A DNA stretch of 64,000 nucleotides from a virus. This document shows positions 30,297 through 38,014 of this stretch, piece by piece. The DNA is taken from IMG/VR virus record IMGVR_UViG_3300031758_000024, positions 34,583 to 98,582 of that record. The stretch is one strand, 5' to 3'. Within the stretch, counting starts at the first letter, position 1. Each line of letters starts with the position of its first letter. Made by a program: the position numbers and the translations under genes. The notes beneath the pieces were generated by a model that did not search any database, was not told the DNA's origin, and worked only from the letters and a program-made list of their open reading frames with translations.

Positions 30297-31069
30297 CACG
30301 GACCAACTTCGGAAGAAACAATAACCCTATACTTATAGCCAGACTCAAAGTATGTTTTATCATCAGTAGAATAAACTGGTGTAGCGTCGTCAGATGGGAA
30401 GTCCACATAAACATCAGCCCTCCATGAGTGCATTGACACCTGTGCGTCTACAGCCTCCCATCTAGAAGGTGTTTTCTGTATTTTTTTTCTCTGAGCTTTA
30501 AAATATTTTGAGGTCAAAAAGTTTGATGCTGGACGTGAACTAAAGTTTATAGTGACTCGTCCATTATTCTCATCATTATTTAAGTAAAAGCTACCCGTTG
30601 AAGGATCTGTAGAAATAATATAAAAATCTGGATTTTTTGCCAGAATCTGATATCCGGTTTCTATGTCTACCCTAACTGATTTATCTTCAATTAGAACCTC
30701 ATTAAGAACAGTCCCTTGAGTTTCTTGAAGAATAGACGGTGTAGCAGAATTAGTTTGGCTAGTAAAGCTTATCTGTTCCTCTGGAACAGTTAAGCCAGAG
30801 GAATCTACTAAATTAGCTACCTTAATAATATAATCTGAACCAGAAGATAAAACAACGTTCCAATAAAGCGTTAAAGTTCTACTAATCTGATTATAATCAG
30901 TTATTGTATTTATGGTTCTAAAAGCAGAACTAATTTGAACCGGTGTAGCAGCGTCGGTAAACAGTGTAAAGTTAGCATTTACTAAAGAAGCTATTTTTAT
31001 TGTTCTACCAAACTTAATATTAACTGTATTAACAGTTACGGTAGCGTTGTCTATTAAATACAAGCTCAC
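30296..31069 (-). CDS. Ig-like (SbsA-type) virion protein
   Basis: Start chosen at GTG 31067-31069 because GGAG lies 8 nt upstream; the GTG at 31078 is too close to it. The 257-residue protein has an N-terminal domain (TVNTVNIKFGRTIKIASLV, SGSDYIIKVANLVDSSGLTV) that follows the SbsA-type bacterial Ig pattern. A second beta-rich half follows (ESGYKYRVIVSSEVGP). It is the first gene after the terminator that follows the capsid gene. It is probably a capsid- or tail-decorating surface protein. Confidence 0.65.
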   Translation of the reverse strand: MSLYLIDNATVTVNTVNIKFGRTIKIASLVNANFTLFTDAATPVQISSAFRTINTITDYNQISRTLTLYWNVVLSSGSDYIIKVANLVDSSGLTVPEEQISFTSQTNSATPSILQETQGTVLNEVLIEDKSVRVDIETGYQILAKNPDFYIISTDPSTGSFYLNNDENNGRVTINFSSRPASNFLTSKYFKAQRKKIQKTPSRWEAVDAQVSMHSWRADVYVDFPSDDATPVYSTDDKTYFESGYKYRVIVSSEVGP

Positions 31070-31125
31070 TAAACACACTCCATCAATAAAACCTATTTTA
31101 ATAGTAATAAAAGAAATCCAATAAA

Positions 31126-31195
31126 AGCAGAGGGGGTGGCGGATTTCTCCACCACCCCCAAGCTTTAGGGTAATTTGTAACTATAACGACCCTAA
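31126..31195 (-). terminator. Double hairpin after the major capsid gene
   Basis: Two hairpins follow the capsid stop on the minus strand. The first pairs 31189-31195 with 31165-31171 (7 bp). The second pairs 31152-31159 with 31132-31139 (8 GC-rich bp, extended inward by 3 bp after one mismatch) and is followed by TCTGCTTTTATT. The second looks like an intrinsic terminator with a modest U-run. It is placed to separate high capsid expression from the fibre genes. Confidence 0.7.
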
Positions 31196-31204
31196 GGTTT
31201 TCTA

Positions 31205-32263
31205 TCAGGCTATATCGTTAGTAACCTGTACTTCATAGTTACGGCTGAGTCTGACGTTCTTAGCTACGGTAATACCTTCGCCGTCACCTAGCATTACGAT
31301 GTCATACCGCTCCTTCATCTTTAGTGAACGAAGGTCGCGACTTGGATCATCGAACTGATCGGTGCTCATGTCGTCCTTAACGAGAAGTGTACCTACCTCG
31401 TTACGGTCGATCAAGAACAAGTCTGACTTAGCTGCAGTTGCACCACTCTTAGCGGTAAAGCTTACGAATGGTGAAACAAGGACATTTAGTCCCATTGGAG
31501 CTGTTGAATTAAGGGCACCCTCAGCTGACTGAGGACGATATCCCCAACTTGTGCCAACACCAGAAGCTGCACCACCGGCATGGAAGATGGAATCCTTGAG
31601 GAATACCGACCACATTAGGGGGTGAAGAATAAAGTCTGTTGGTACATGATTTTCAGCCATGAGAACAGCAGCCATGTCCACGATGTCATCCCAGGTAATT
31701 GTCTGATTGGCAGCGCCATTAATGTCAAGACCTGTTGTGTCATCATATGAACCGCTATCGTTGTCAAAAACGATAGTTGCTGCATCCTTGAAGCGGCTAA
31801 GAGCAATCTGCTCTTTTAAACGAGCCATGGCACGTCCGGCTGCACGAACATGTAGACCGACAATGTCCCAAAGTGAGTCAGCGATTACTTCCTCAGTGAA
31901 AGCTAGCTTTACACCCTTCTTTGAAACTTTGCCCTCTACCTGCTTTGCAAAGGCGAGTGCTTGCTCTGGATATTCTTGGCCTTCTGGAATCTCAGCCGCT
32001 TGGATAGCATTGACTGCTGGGAACTCCAAAGAACGCCCCTTACCGAGACGAACAGTGGAAAGCAGGGGGGTCACAAGAAGCTGTGGCTCAGCTGCTTCTC
32101 TTAGCGTACGAGAGAGAACCTTGGGGAAAAGGGCTGCTGCGTCTGGTGAAGCAAAAGCCTCCTTAATGGTTACTCTATTGTCTGCATCGATATACCCGTC
32201 CTCAGTCAGTGCAGCCTCCCAAGCTGGGAGACCAGAGAGGAGCTCTTGGATTGTCTTACTCAT
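31205..32263 (-). CDS. Major capsid protein (HK97 fold)
   Basis: A 352-residue protein starting MSKTIQELLSGLPAWEAALT. It has an N-terminal delta-like helical region, then TPLLSTVRLGKGRSLEFPAV, EYPEQALAFAKQVEGKVSKK and GVKLAFTEEVIADSLWDIVG, the E-loop and spine-helix style of HK97-fold capsids. Later segments WDDIVDMAAVLMAENHVPTD and FILHPLMWSVFLKDSIFHAG are typical of the A-domain. Order (protease/scaffold, decoration-like protein, capsid, double terminator) and size both fit. GGAGG lies 12 nt upstream of the ATG. Confidence 0.9.
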   Translation of the reverse strand: MSKTIQELLSGLPAWEAALTEDGYIDADNRVTIKEAFASPDAAALFPKVLSRTLREAAEPQLLVTPLLSTVRLGKGRSLEFPAVNAIQAAEIPEGQEYPEQALAFAKQVEGKVSKKGVKLAFTEEVIADSLWDIVGLHVRAAGRAMARLKEQIALSRFKDAATIVFDNDSGSYDDTTGLDINGAANQTITWDDIVDMAAVLMAENHVPTDFILHPLMWSVFLKDSIFHAGGAASGVGTSWGYRPQSAEGALNSTAPMGLNVLVSPFVSFTAKSGATAAKSDLFLIDRNEVGTLLVKDDMSTDQFDDPSRDLRSLKMKERYDIVMLGDGEGITVAKNVRLSRNYEVQVTNDIA

Positions 32264-32296
32264 CTTAGGAATATTCCTCCTGTGTTATTGTTTTGA

Positions 32297-33055
32297 TTAG
32301 AGTGTCAAATTGACGCGGAAAGCACCAATGACATTGTATACATCTAGGTTTGCACGAATACCGAGCTTACCGCTGTAGCTTCCGCTACGAGTAAGTTCGT
32401 ATACTGTCTTTAGTGCACCTGGATCTGATGGGAGCTGCATGTAGCTAAGGAGGCCGTCATCGAAGTTTGTAGCAAACTTCTCAACCTCAATAACCTTACC
32501 GACCTGGAGGTAGGCATAGTCCTGAAGATCGGCAGCAGCTGCAGCCACTGGACGTCCCATGAAATCGGAACGAATTAGTGACCCAACTGTTACATCGTCA
32601 TTAATGCCAGCAACCATGGGATACTCTACATAGCCGTGAGTAATAAAGCCAGCACCTTGCGATGTGCCCTTATCAAATGGTCTGTAGAGATCATATTGTG
32701 CGCAACCAACTGGAATTGAGCGAGCTGATACTGTTACGGTATCGGTTGAGCCGCTTGTTGATGTTGGTGTAGCGCCATCTTGTGGGTCCCAGCTAGGCAT
32801 TACGTCGCCCCAGCTCTTGTTTGAGCTTGTACCATTAGCTGGTACAACCCGGGCATCGCCATTGCTGTCGGCTACCACTGAAAGGATAGTACCCTTAGGA
32901 ATGACGATCTCGAAACGATCATCTTCGCTGTCTAGATACCATGTTGGCAAACCAGGATGGGGAAGCAAGTATGCACTGGGGGCTACGCCCTCAGAAACAA
33001 CAAACCGGCCAGCGCCTGTTTTGCTATGAACCTTGCGGAACTTTGCTAAACTCAT
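32297..33055 (-). CDS. Probable capsid decoration / head stabilising protein
   Basis: A 252-residue protein starting MSLAKFRKVHSKTGAGRFVV, with AAGGAG upstream. It is beta-rich (LVAD-type strands, FEIVIPKGTILSVVADSNGD; DVTVGSLIRSDFMGRPV) and has no enzymatic motif. Its position between protease/scaffold and major capsid is that of lambda gpD-like or other head-decorating proteins. The segment PKGTILSVVADSNGDARVV resembles the start of decoration-type domains. Function is inferred from position. Confidence 0.68.
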   Translation of the reverse strand: MSLAKFRKVHSKTGAGRFVVSEGVAPSAYLLPHPGLPTWYLDSEDDRFEIVIPKGTILSVVADSNGDARVVPANGTSSNKSWGDVMPSWDPQDGATPTSTSGSTDTVTVSARSIPVGCAQYDLYRPFDKGTSQGAGFITHGYVEYPMVAGINDDVTVGSLIRSDFMGRPVAAAAADLQDYAYLQVGKVIEVEKFATNFDDGLLSYMQLPSDPGALKTVYELTRSGSYSGKLGIRANLDVYNVIGAFRVNLTL

Positions 33056-33073
33056 TTTTTATCTCCTTAATTA

Positions 33074-34693
33074 TTAAAGTTTACGTCTGCCCATGAGGGC
33101 GTCTACTAGAACCTGTTCGAAAGAATCTACAGAGGAACCAGGCTTGCTGGTTTCTTCCTCTTTATCCAAAGTCAAAACATTGTCTTCAGACTCAGTTACC
33201 TCTGCCTCAGAAGTGACTTCTGGCATGCCAGCAAAATTAGAGACTCTTTTACCAGTCTTTGCTGGGGCCTTAGCCAAATCTCTGAGACTATCGGCTAGCG
33301 ATGAAGCTGTACGAGCAGCGTGCTCTTCGATCAATTTTTCACGATCATCAACAGACTCATAACCTAAACCAATCTTGGTATCAACAACTCTTTCAACCAA
33401 AGTTCTATGCAGAGCGCCTTTGAGCTTTGCATTTTCTTCTTCAAGAAGTTGAATTCTGGCCTTAAGTGGATCGACATCTTGCTCAACGCCCTCTTTGTTA
33501 TCGCTGAGCTGATCAACCTCTTCGGCCTCTTCTTGATTCTCATCAGTTGTTTCAACCGATGACTCTTCTGGCTTTTCAGCATTTTCGGAATCTACAGTCT
33601 GTACATCCGCCTCTTCTGAATCGTCAGCTGAGTTCTTTTCTTCTGAATCTGTTGAAGCAGACTCTTCTGAAACCTCTTCGGCTTTTTCTTCTGAAGCCTC
33701 TTCGGCAACTTTTTCATCAGCTGCGTCTGAAGGCTCTTCGGAAGAAGAAGCTGCTATATTAGAAAGATCCTCGCTTAACCCTTCGGCTACAGCTAGGATA
33801 TCCTCTTCTTTATTAACATCTTTCATGCTATGAGTCTCCTCAGAATTATTTTTTTCAGAATCTTCATTGGATAGTAATGAATTAGCATTACTTATATAAC
33901 TTTCACTTTCCTGAAGGGCTAGTGCAGTCAAAAATGCGCCCTTTAAATGTAAGTAAATTGGTTTCGATTCTTTCTTTTTCATATCTGAAAGAATTGATCT
34001 ATTTTCCTCAATTGAAATAATATCTTCATTATCCATACTGAGAATAAAAGCAGCGCTCTTTGCGATCCAACCATCAGAGTCGGAGATTTCGGCCTTACCA
34101 TCTTGCACCTTTGTGGATCTAACTCCAGACTTTTGATCTGCTGGCTGATTCACAAATGAATACTCTTTAAACGAAATATCTTGCATATCAATGTATGCTA
34201 ATTTGCCCTTGTAAACTTTACCCCTCTTAAACTTGGGCATACGGGGGCGACCGGAATCATCTTCAGTAGCAAGATCGTCACCCGAAATGCTGCAAACAGC
34301 TTTTGCAGCTCTTCCGCCAACTGAACCAGTTAAATATCTTTTGTCAATTACTTTCTGTGCTGCAACGGGATCTGTAATTGCTATTTGCAGTCTGACAAAA
34401 GCGCTTCCATCTGATTCTTTGTCCATTTTAGCTGCCATTACCCTGCCAATGGGCTCAGTGTTTAAATCATGATTGAGAATAATGGGCTTTGGATAGGGCT
34501 CAACCCAAGACTGTAAAGCCTTTTCTAACTCCAGAGCTGAATAATGGTTATAATTAGCAGTCAAGCCCTCATGTATAGCGGCGACTTCAATAATTAAACC
34601 GTGCCTGGAATTAAATGATTCTGAAAAATCTATATCTGACTTTGAAAAGTCAGGAAGCTGTAATGTAAAGTTTTCTACAAAATCAAAAGACAT
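33074..34693 (-). CDS. Prohead protease fused to acidic scaffold
   Basis: A 539-residue protein starting MSFDFVENFTLQLPDFSKSD. Residues 30-190 match the prohead serine protease plan: ILNHD with His75, YLTGSVGGRA with Ser124, and ISFKEYSFVNQPADQ (about 173-187), the strand that precedes the NxPA signature of S78/U35 proteases. Residues 280-420 are extremely Glu/Ser/Asp-rich, then a coiled-coil (LKARIQLLEEENAKLKGALH) and a C-terminal capsid-like tail. This suggests one polypeptide combining protease and internal scaffold, cleaved out during maturation. It lies directly before the head genes. Catalytic residues are inferred by motif only. Confidence 0.82.
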   Translation of the reverse strand: MSFDFVENFTLQLPDFSKSDIDFSESFNSRHGLIIEVAAIHEGLTANYNHYSALELEKALQSWVEPYPKPIILNHDLNTEPIGRVMAAKMDKESDGSAFVRLQIAITDPVAAQKVIDKRYLTGSVGGRAAKAVCSISGDDLATEDDSGRPRMPKFKRGKVYKGKLAYIDMQDISFKEYSFVNQPADQKSGVRSTKVQDGKAEISDSDGWIAKSAAFILSMDNEDIISIEENRSILSDMKKKESKPIYLHLKGAFLTALALQESESYISNANSLLSNEDSEKNNSEETHSMKDVNKEEDILAVAEGLSEDLSNIAASSSEEPSDAADEKVAEEASEEKAEEVSEESASTDSEEKNSADDSEEADVQTVDSENAEKPEESSVETTDENQEEAEEVDQLSDNKEGVEQDVDPLKARIQLLEEENAKLKGALHRTLVERVVDTKIGLGYESVDDREKLIEEHAARTASSLADSLRDLAKAPAKTGKRVSNFAGMPEVTSEAEVTESEDNVLTLDKEEETSKPGSSVDSFEQVLVDALMGRRKL

Positions 34694-34769
34694 GAATTCC
34701 CCTATTGATTAATATCTATTTTAATAGTAAGTTTATTTTTATAACATTGAACAATTTTATACAAATATA

Positions 34770-35549
34770 TCACACTTTAGCATAGTTCTCAAAAACTATC
34801 TCAGATCTTTCGTCTCCATTGCTTAAATATCCATTATACATCAATTCAGACATTATATGTGGGGCATAAATATATGAAGCGCAAAAAAGATTATAATCAG
34901 CCTGCTTGCAAGACCACGACCAACCAACATCTTCGCCTTGCTCATGAACACTGTAGTCAATGTTGGAATAAACTTTTTTACTCATCATTTTTGCTGCCAT
35001 AATTACATCAGATTTAAAATAGGTTCCTAAAGGATACTTCTCTAACCTAAATGCTTTTCTTGGAGCATCAGATCTCCATGTCATAACACTTGGATACATT
35101 GTTCCAAATGGAGTCATGAACATTAACGGATTCACTGCATCGGCGCCAGACTTAATGTGTGCCATCAATAATTCTATGGTATTTGGATTTGTCAACAATA
35201 TATCTGAATCTAAGCTGAGATAATAATCAGGATTTACTTCTCTTACTGTATTAAGTAATGAATTTCTAAGCGAAACCATATTTTCATACTTAGAGATTGT
35301 CCATTGTCTTCCATTGTTTTCATGTTGAAAATGAGGTATATCTTCTCTTATTTTTATATTAAAATAAGGTATTCTGTTGTCAAACTTTTTCCAAGCCTGC
35401 AAAGAATTTATTGTTTCAGTATCATCAGGCGAAACTTCAAAAACAAAACCAATATCTTCAATAGAAACAGATTGATTAATTATGCATCGAATCCAATGGG
35501 GTAGTATCCAAGATCTCTTATACATTGGACAACCTATTAAAAGCTTCAT
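34770..35549 (-). CDS. Glycosyltransferase, GT-A fold
   Basis: A 259-residue protein starting MKLLIGCPMYKRSWILPHWI, the typical GT-A entry strand. LSLDSDILL (Asp114 and Asp116) is a DxD metal/nucleotide-sugar site. The end (YAPHIMSELMYNGYLSN) is less conserved. The start overlaps the previous stop as ATGA, so it is translationally coupled to the small acidic gene after the portal. A sugar transferase inside the head operon may glycosylate a virion protein or modify the host surface. The acceptor is not evident. Confidence 0.82.
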   Translation of the reverse strand: MKLLIGCPMYKRSWILPHWIRCIINQSVSIEDIGFVFEVSPDDTETINSLQAWKKFDNRIPYFNIKIREDIPHFQHENNGRQWTISKYENMVSLRNSLLNTVREVNPDYYLSLDSDILLTNPNTIELLMAHIKSGADAVNPLMFMTPFGTMYPSVMTWRSDAPRKAFRLEKYPLGTYFKSDVIMAAKMMSKKVYSNIDYSVHEQGEDVGWSWSCKQADYNLFCASYIYAPHIMSELMYNGYLSNGDERSEIVFENYAKV

Positions 35550-35908
35550 TTTGAAACTTTAGTCTCCTCAGACTTTACTTTATTTTGCTCTACCTTTTCG
35601 GTTACAGCTTCATCTTTTTTAGCTTCGCTTTTATCAGCATTTACTGGGACCTGCTGTTCAACCGGAGTATCGTTGGCTACGACAACTTCACTGGGCGCAT
35701 CTTGCCCATCCAACTCTTCCTCAGATGAATGAACAATATCTTCTAAATCCATAACTCTTTCTGTTAATTCAGAAATAAGATCTAGGACTACCTGAAGAGC
35801 GAGTCGAGTTTGACCATTATCTACGGCTTTTTCTAAAGCTCGTACCGAATCATCTGTAGCTAAATAGGCTGCTAACTGCTCATTCTTGAGAGTTGGGTTT
35901 ATCGACAT
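35546..35908 (-). CDS. Small acidic protein overlapping portal gene
   Basis: A 120-residue protein starting MSINPTLKNEQLAAYLATDD. It begins inside the 3' end of the portal gene (29-nt overlap) and ends with an ATGA overlap with the glycosyltransferase. The first 75 residues are helical (LQVVLDLISELTERVMDLED). The C-terminal third is a Glu/Lys/Val-rich, probably disordered tail (KVEQNKVKSEETKVSK). Its role is unknown; it may be a portal- or scaffold-associated factor. Confidence 0.7.
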   Translation of the reverse strand: MSINPTLKNEQLAAYLATDDSVRALEKAVDNGQTRLALQVVLDLISELTERVMDLEDIVHSSEEELDGQDAPSEVVVANDTPVEQQVPVNADKSEAKKDEAVTEKVEQNKVKSEETKVSK

Positions 35909-37544
35909 TATTATCTTCCTTTTCCTCTTTTGTATAAACTATAGTATACTCTGATTCAAGGGCATTTTCAACTAATGTCAACCACGCATTATCAGATCTT
36001 CTTATATTGGGTGAAGTATTTCTACCTTGCTGATTCGCTGGACGAGTTGAATTACCGGCACCCCGTCTTCTATTAACTAGGTTTCTTTCACCTTTTTGAG
36101 CAGGAGCCTGCTTGTCTCCATCTGTTAAAACATCTTTTGATTCTGACTTTGCCATAGTCAACTCAGCCTGGTTCTTAGCTAGATCCATTTGAACCTTGCC
36201 TTGTATTGCGGCAAACATTTCATCTTCTTCGTATTCAGGATTTAAGCCAAGCTCTAGTCTGGCTTCCTTTATTGAAATCATATTATTGACATACTTTTGT
36301 ATGACATGGGTTTCTTTTTTAACCTGGGTATCGACGTCAATTTCATTAAATTTAAAATAACATCTATCCGATATGCCCTCTTCCAAGGGATTAGTTACTG
36401 GATCAAATCCGCCCTCAAGCAAAAGTTCATTAAAAATATGAACCCTAATCATTTCTGCAACTATCTTCTGATACTGCTTAACTTTATCATATAGGGCAGT
36501 GTCAAGACGGTCAGTTACAGATCTATTGCCACCGTTCATCATCATTCCTAGGTGATGAGGAGCAACTCCTAATCCAACTGCAACTCTTTCCTTAAAATGT
36601 TCAAGATAGCCGGAAGCATCAAGTGCGCTGTTATTGGCTCCAATAACCTCAATGTTATGCCTATAAGGAAGTATTAGACCACCTTCTGCCCTTAAAGATT
36701 CTATTTCTGATGCTGCATTAGATATCTCTTGAGGTTCTGCTGGCTGATCCGCCGTACCTATAGTGTATTTGTATAACGGGAAAAGCTCTCTATGGACAAG
36801 GTTTTGAATATCTTCCTCTATTTGACGAAGGGCAACGACATCATCAAGCACAGAACTTAGAAATGGAGTACCAAAAGCTCTTCCAGATTTTTTATCTAAA
36901 TACATATGTATGACACGATCAGCGGACCACACGGGATCTCTCTCTGACGGCATGTATGTTAGTGGGTCGGTAGCTTGCTGGTATGATTTTGGTCTATTGA
37001 ATTTATCTCTTAAAATTCTGACTTGTTCCGTGGGGATTAGATAATAGCCAACAACAGGTTGTGCTGCATTCACACCGGATATCGGCGTAGGAAAATATTC
37101 CGATATGTCACCCCTAGCTTTGACTACGAATACATTTGCGTATTTTACAATATGCTCAGTAACTTCAATCAAAAAATCTAAAAATGGCCTTTTCATATCC
37201 ATTTCCATATAATCTATTCTTTGATATAGGTAGGAGACGGCTTCCGGATTTTCCCCAGCTATTGACCAGCTTTCTTTCCAGAACAATTCCTTATATTTAT
37301 TTATTGCTTGTTTAACATAGGAATCTGTATCGGCTGCCTGCATGATCCGATCAAAGTCATAAGGAGAAGGCTCAAAAGTAGCTCTATTATTATAATAATA
37401 TGTATTACCTTGAAAGCCAAGCGCAAGGGCAGCCACTTTCATGGCTTTATTTATAGAACTTATCTCTTCTGGCTTTAAAGCTTTTGCTACAAAGTTATTT
37501 TTTTTATCAACTTGCCGAAAAGGCAAAAAATCGAGAACTGCCAT
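35880..37544 (-). CDS. Portal protein
   Basis: A 554-residue protein starting MAVLDFLPFRQVDKKNNFVA. It contains portal signatures: MQAADTDSYVKQAINKYKEL, VFVVKARGDISEYFPTPI, YYLIPTEQVRILRDKFNRP, VIHMYLDKKSGRAFGTPFLS and VAVGLGVAPHHLGMMMNGG. The long C-terminal helix and basic tail (NLVNRRRGAGNSTRP) fit the portal barrel. It would form the dodecameric DNA channel and packaging docking site. Unusually, fibre genes separate it from the large terminase. Confidence 0.88.
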   Translation of the reverse strand: MAVLDFLPFRQVDKKNNFVAKALKPEEISSINKAMKVAALALGFQGNTYYYNNRATFEPSPYDFDRIMQAADTDSYVKQAINKYKELFWKESWSIAGENPEAVSYLYQRIDYMEMDMKRPFLDFLIEVTEHIVKYANVFVVKARGDISEYFPTPISGVNAAQPVVGYYLIPTEQVRILRDKFNRPKSYQQATDPLTYMPSERDPVWSADRVIHMYLDKKSGRAFGTPFLSSVLDDVVALRQIEEDIQNLVHRELFPLYKYTIGTADQPAEPQEISNAASEIESLRAEGGLILPYRHNIEVIGANNSALDASGYLEHFKERVAVGLGVAPHHLGMMMNGGNRSVTDRLDTALYDKVKQYQKIVAEMIRVHIFNELLLEGGFDPVTNPLEEGISDRCYFKFNEIDVDTQVKKETHVIQKYVNNMISIKEARLELGLNPEYEEDEMFAAIQGKVQMDLAKNQAELTMAKSESKDVLTDGDKQAPAQKGERNLVNRRRGAGNSTRPANQQGRNTSPNIRRSDNAWLTLVENALESEYTIVYTKEEKEDNNVDKPNSQE

Positions 37545-37603
37545 TTATCTTCTCCAATATAAAAGCTACTGTAATAGTAGCTCTATGGATTTTTTTTTAT
37601 AAG

Positions 37604-37795
37604 TTACTGATTAGCTTGCTGTGATCTAGCGAATGCGTTATTAAGGATTAACGTCTTAACAGACTCCATCCAAAATATGGTTTCAGCTTCATTAAAATCA
37701 CTCTTATACTGTAGGTTTGCATCGGAAATCTTAATCTCGATAGTGAATTCTTTCTTTGGCTCAACTGCCTCATTTACATCAATTACATCTGACAT
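37604..37795 (-). CDS. Small acidic protein, unknown
   Basis: Start chosen at ATG 37793-37795 (MSDVIDVNEAVEPKKEFTIE, 63 aa) with GAGG 8-9 nt upstream. A TTG at 37813 would extend it by 6 residues and overlap the preceding gene. The pattern KKEFTIEIKISDANLQYKSD suggests a short beta/alpha fold. It is located between the S74 fibre and portal genes. Function unknown. Confidence 0.65.
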   Translation of the reverse strand: MSDVIDVNEAVEPKKEFTIEIKISDANLQYKSDFNEAETIFWMESVKTLILNNAFARSQQANQ

Positions 37796-37805
37796 TTTAT
37801 TTACC

Positions 37806-37985
37806 TCACTCAAAGTCTTCTGATTTTGTTTTTGTTTTTACTGTTTTTTGTTGCGCAGTTAATTGCTCAATCTGAGCAGTCATCTGCTTAATGGTTGCCT
37901 CTTTGATTACTATTTCTGTCATCATTTGGGCCATTCGCTCATTAAAGGTTTGAACTAATATATTTACATCAAGATCATTATTCAT
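37806..37985 (-). CDS. 59-aa coiled-coil protein, unknown
   Basis: This short gene starts at an ATG (37983-37985) with an excellent AAGGAG 6-7 nt upstream. Translation begins MNNDLDVNILVQTFNERMAQ and continues as one amphipathic helix (IKEATIKQMTAQIEQLTAQQ) ending KSEDFE. It ends 10 nt before the next start, so it is likely to be a real member of the operon. A coiled-coil of this size could be a fibre or scaffold accessory. Confidence 0.7.
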   Translation of the reverse strand: MNNDLDVNILVQTFNERMAQMMTEIVIKEATIKQMTAQIEQLTAQQKTVKTKTKSEDFE

Positions 37986-38014
37986 AGCTACTCCTTAAAT
38001 AGAATTCCATTATA

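Noticed and set aside
32265-32278. 12-bp palindrome AGGAATATTCCT before the capsid gene
   Set aside because: It overlaps the Shine-Dalgarno and may be simple coincidence from GGAGGAAT. There is no second copy or other support for an operator.
31707-32300. 197-aa plus-strand open frame over the capsid gene
   Set aside because: It is the antisense shadow of the well-supported major capsid gene, and its composition is unlike a natural protein (Ser/Arg/Leu-rich).
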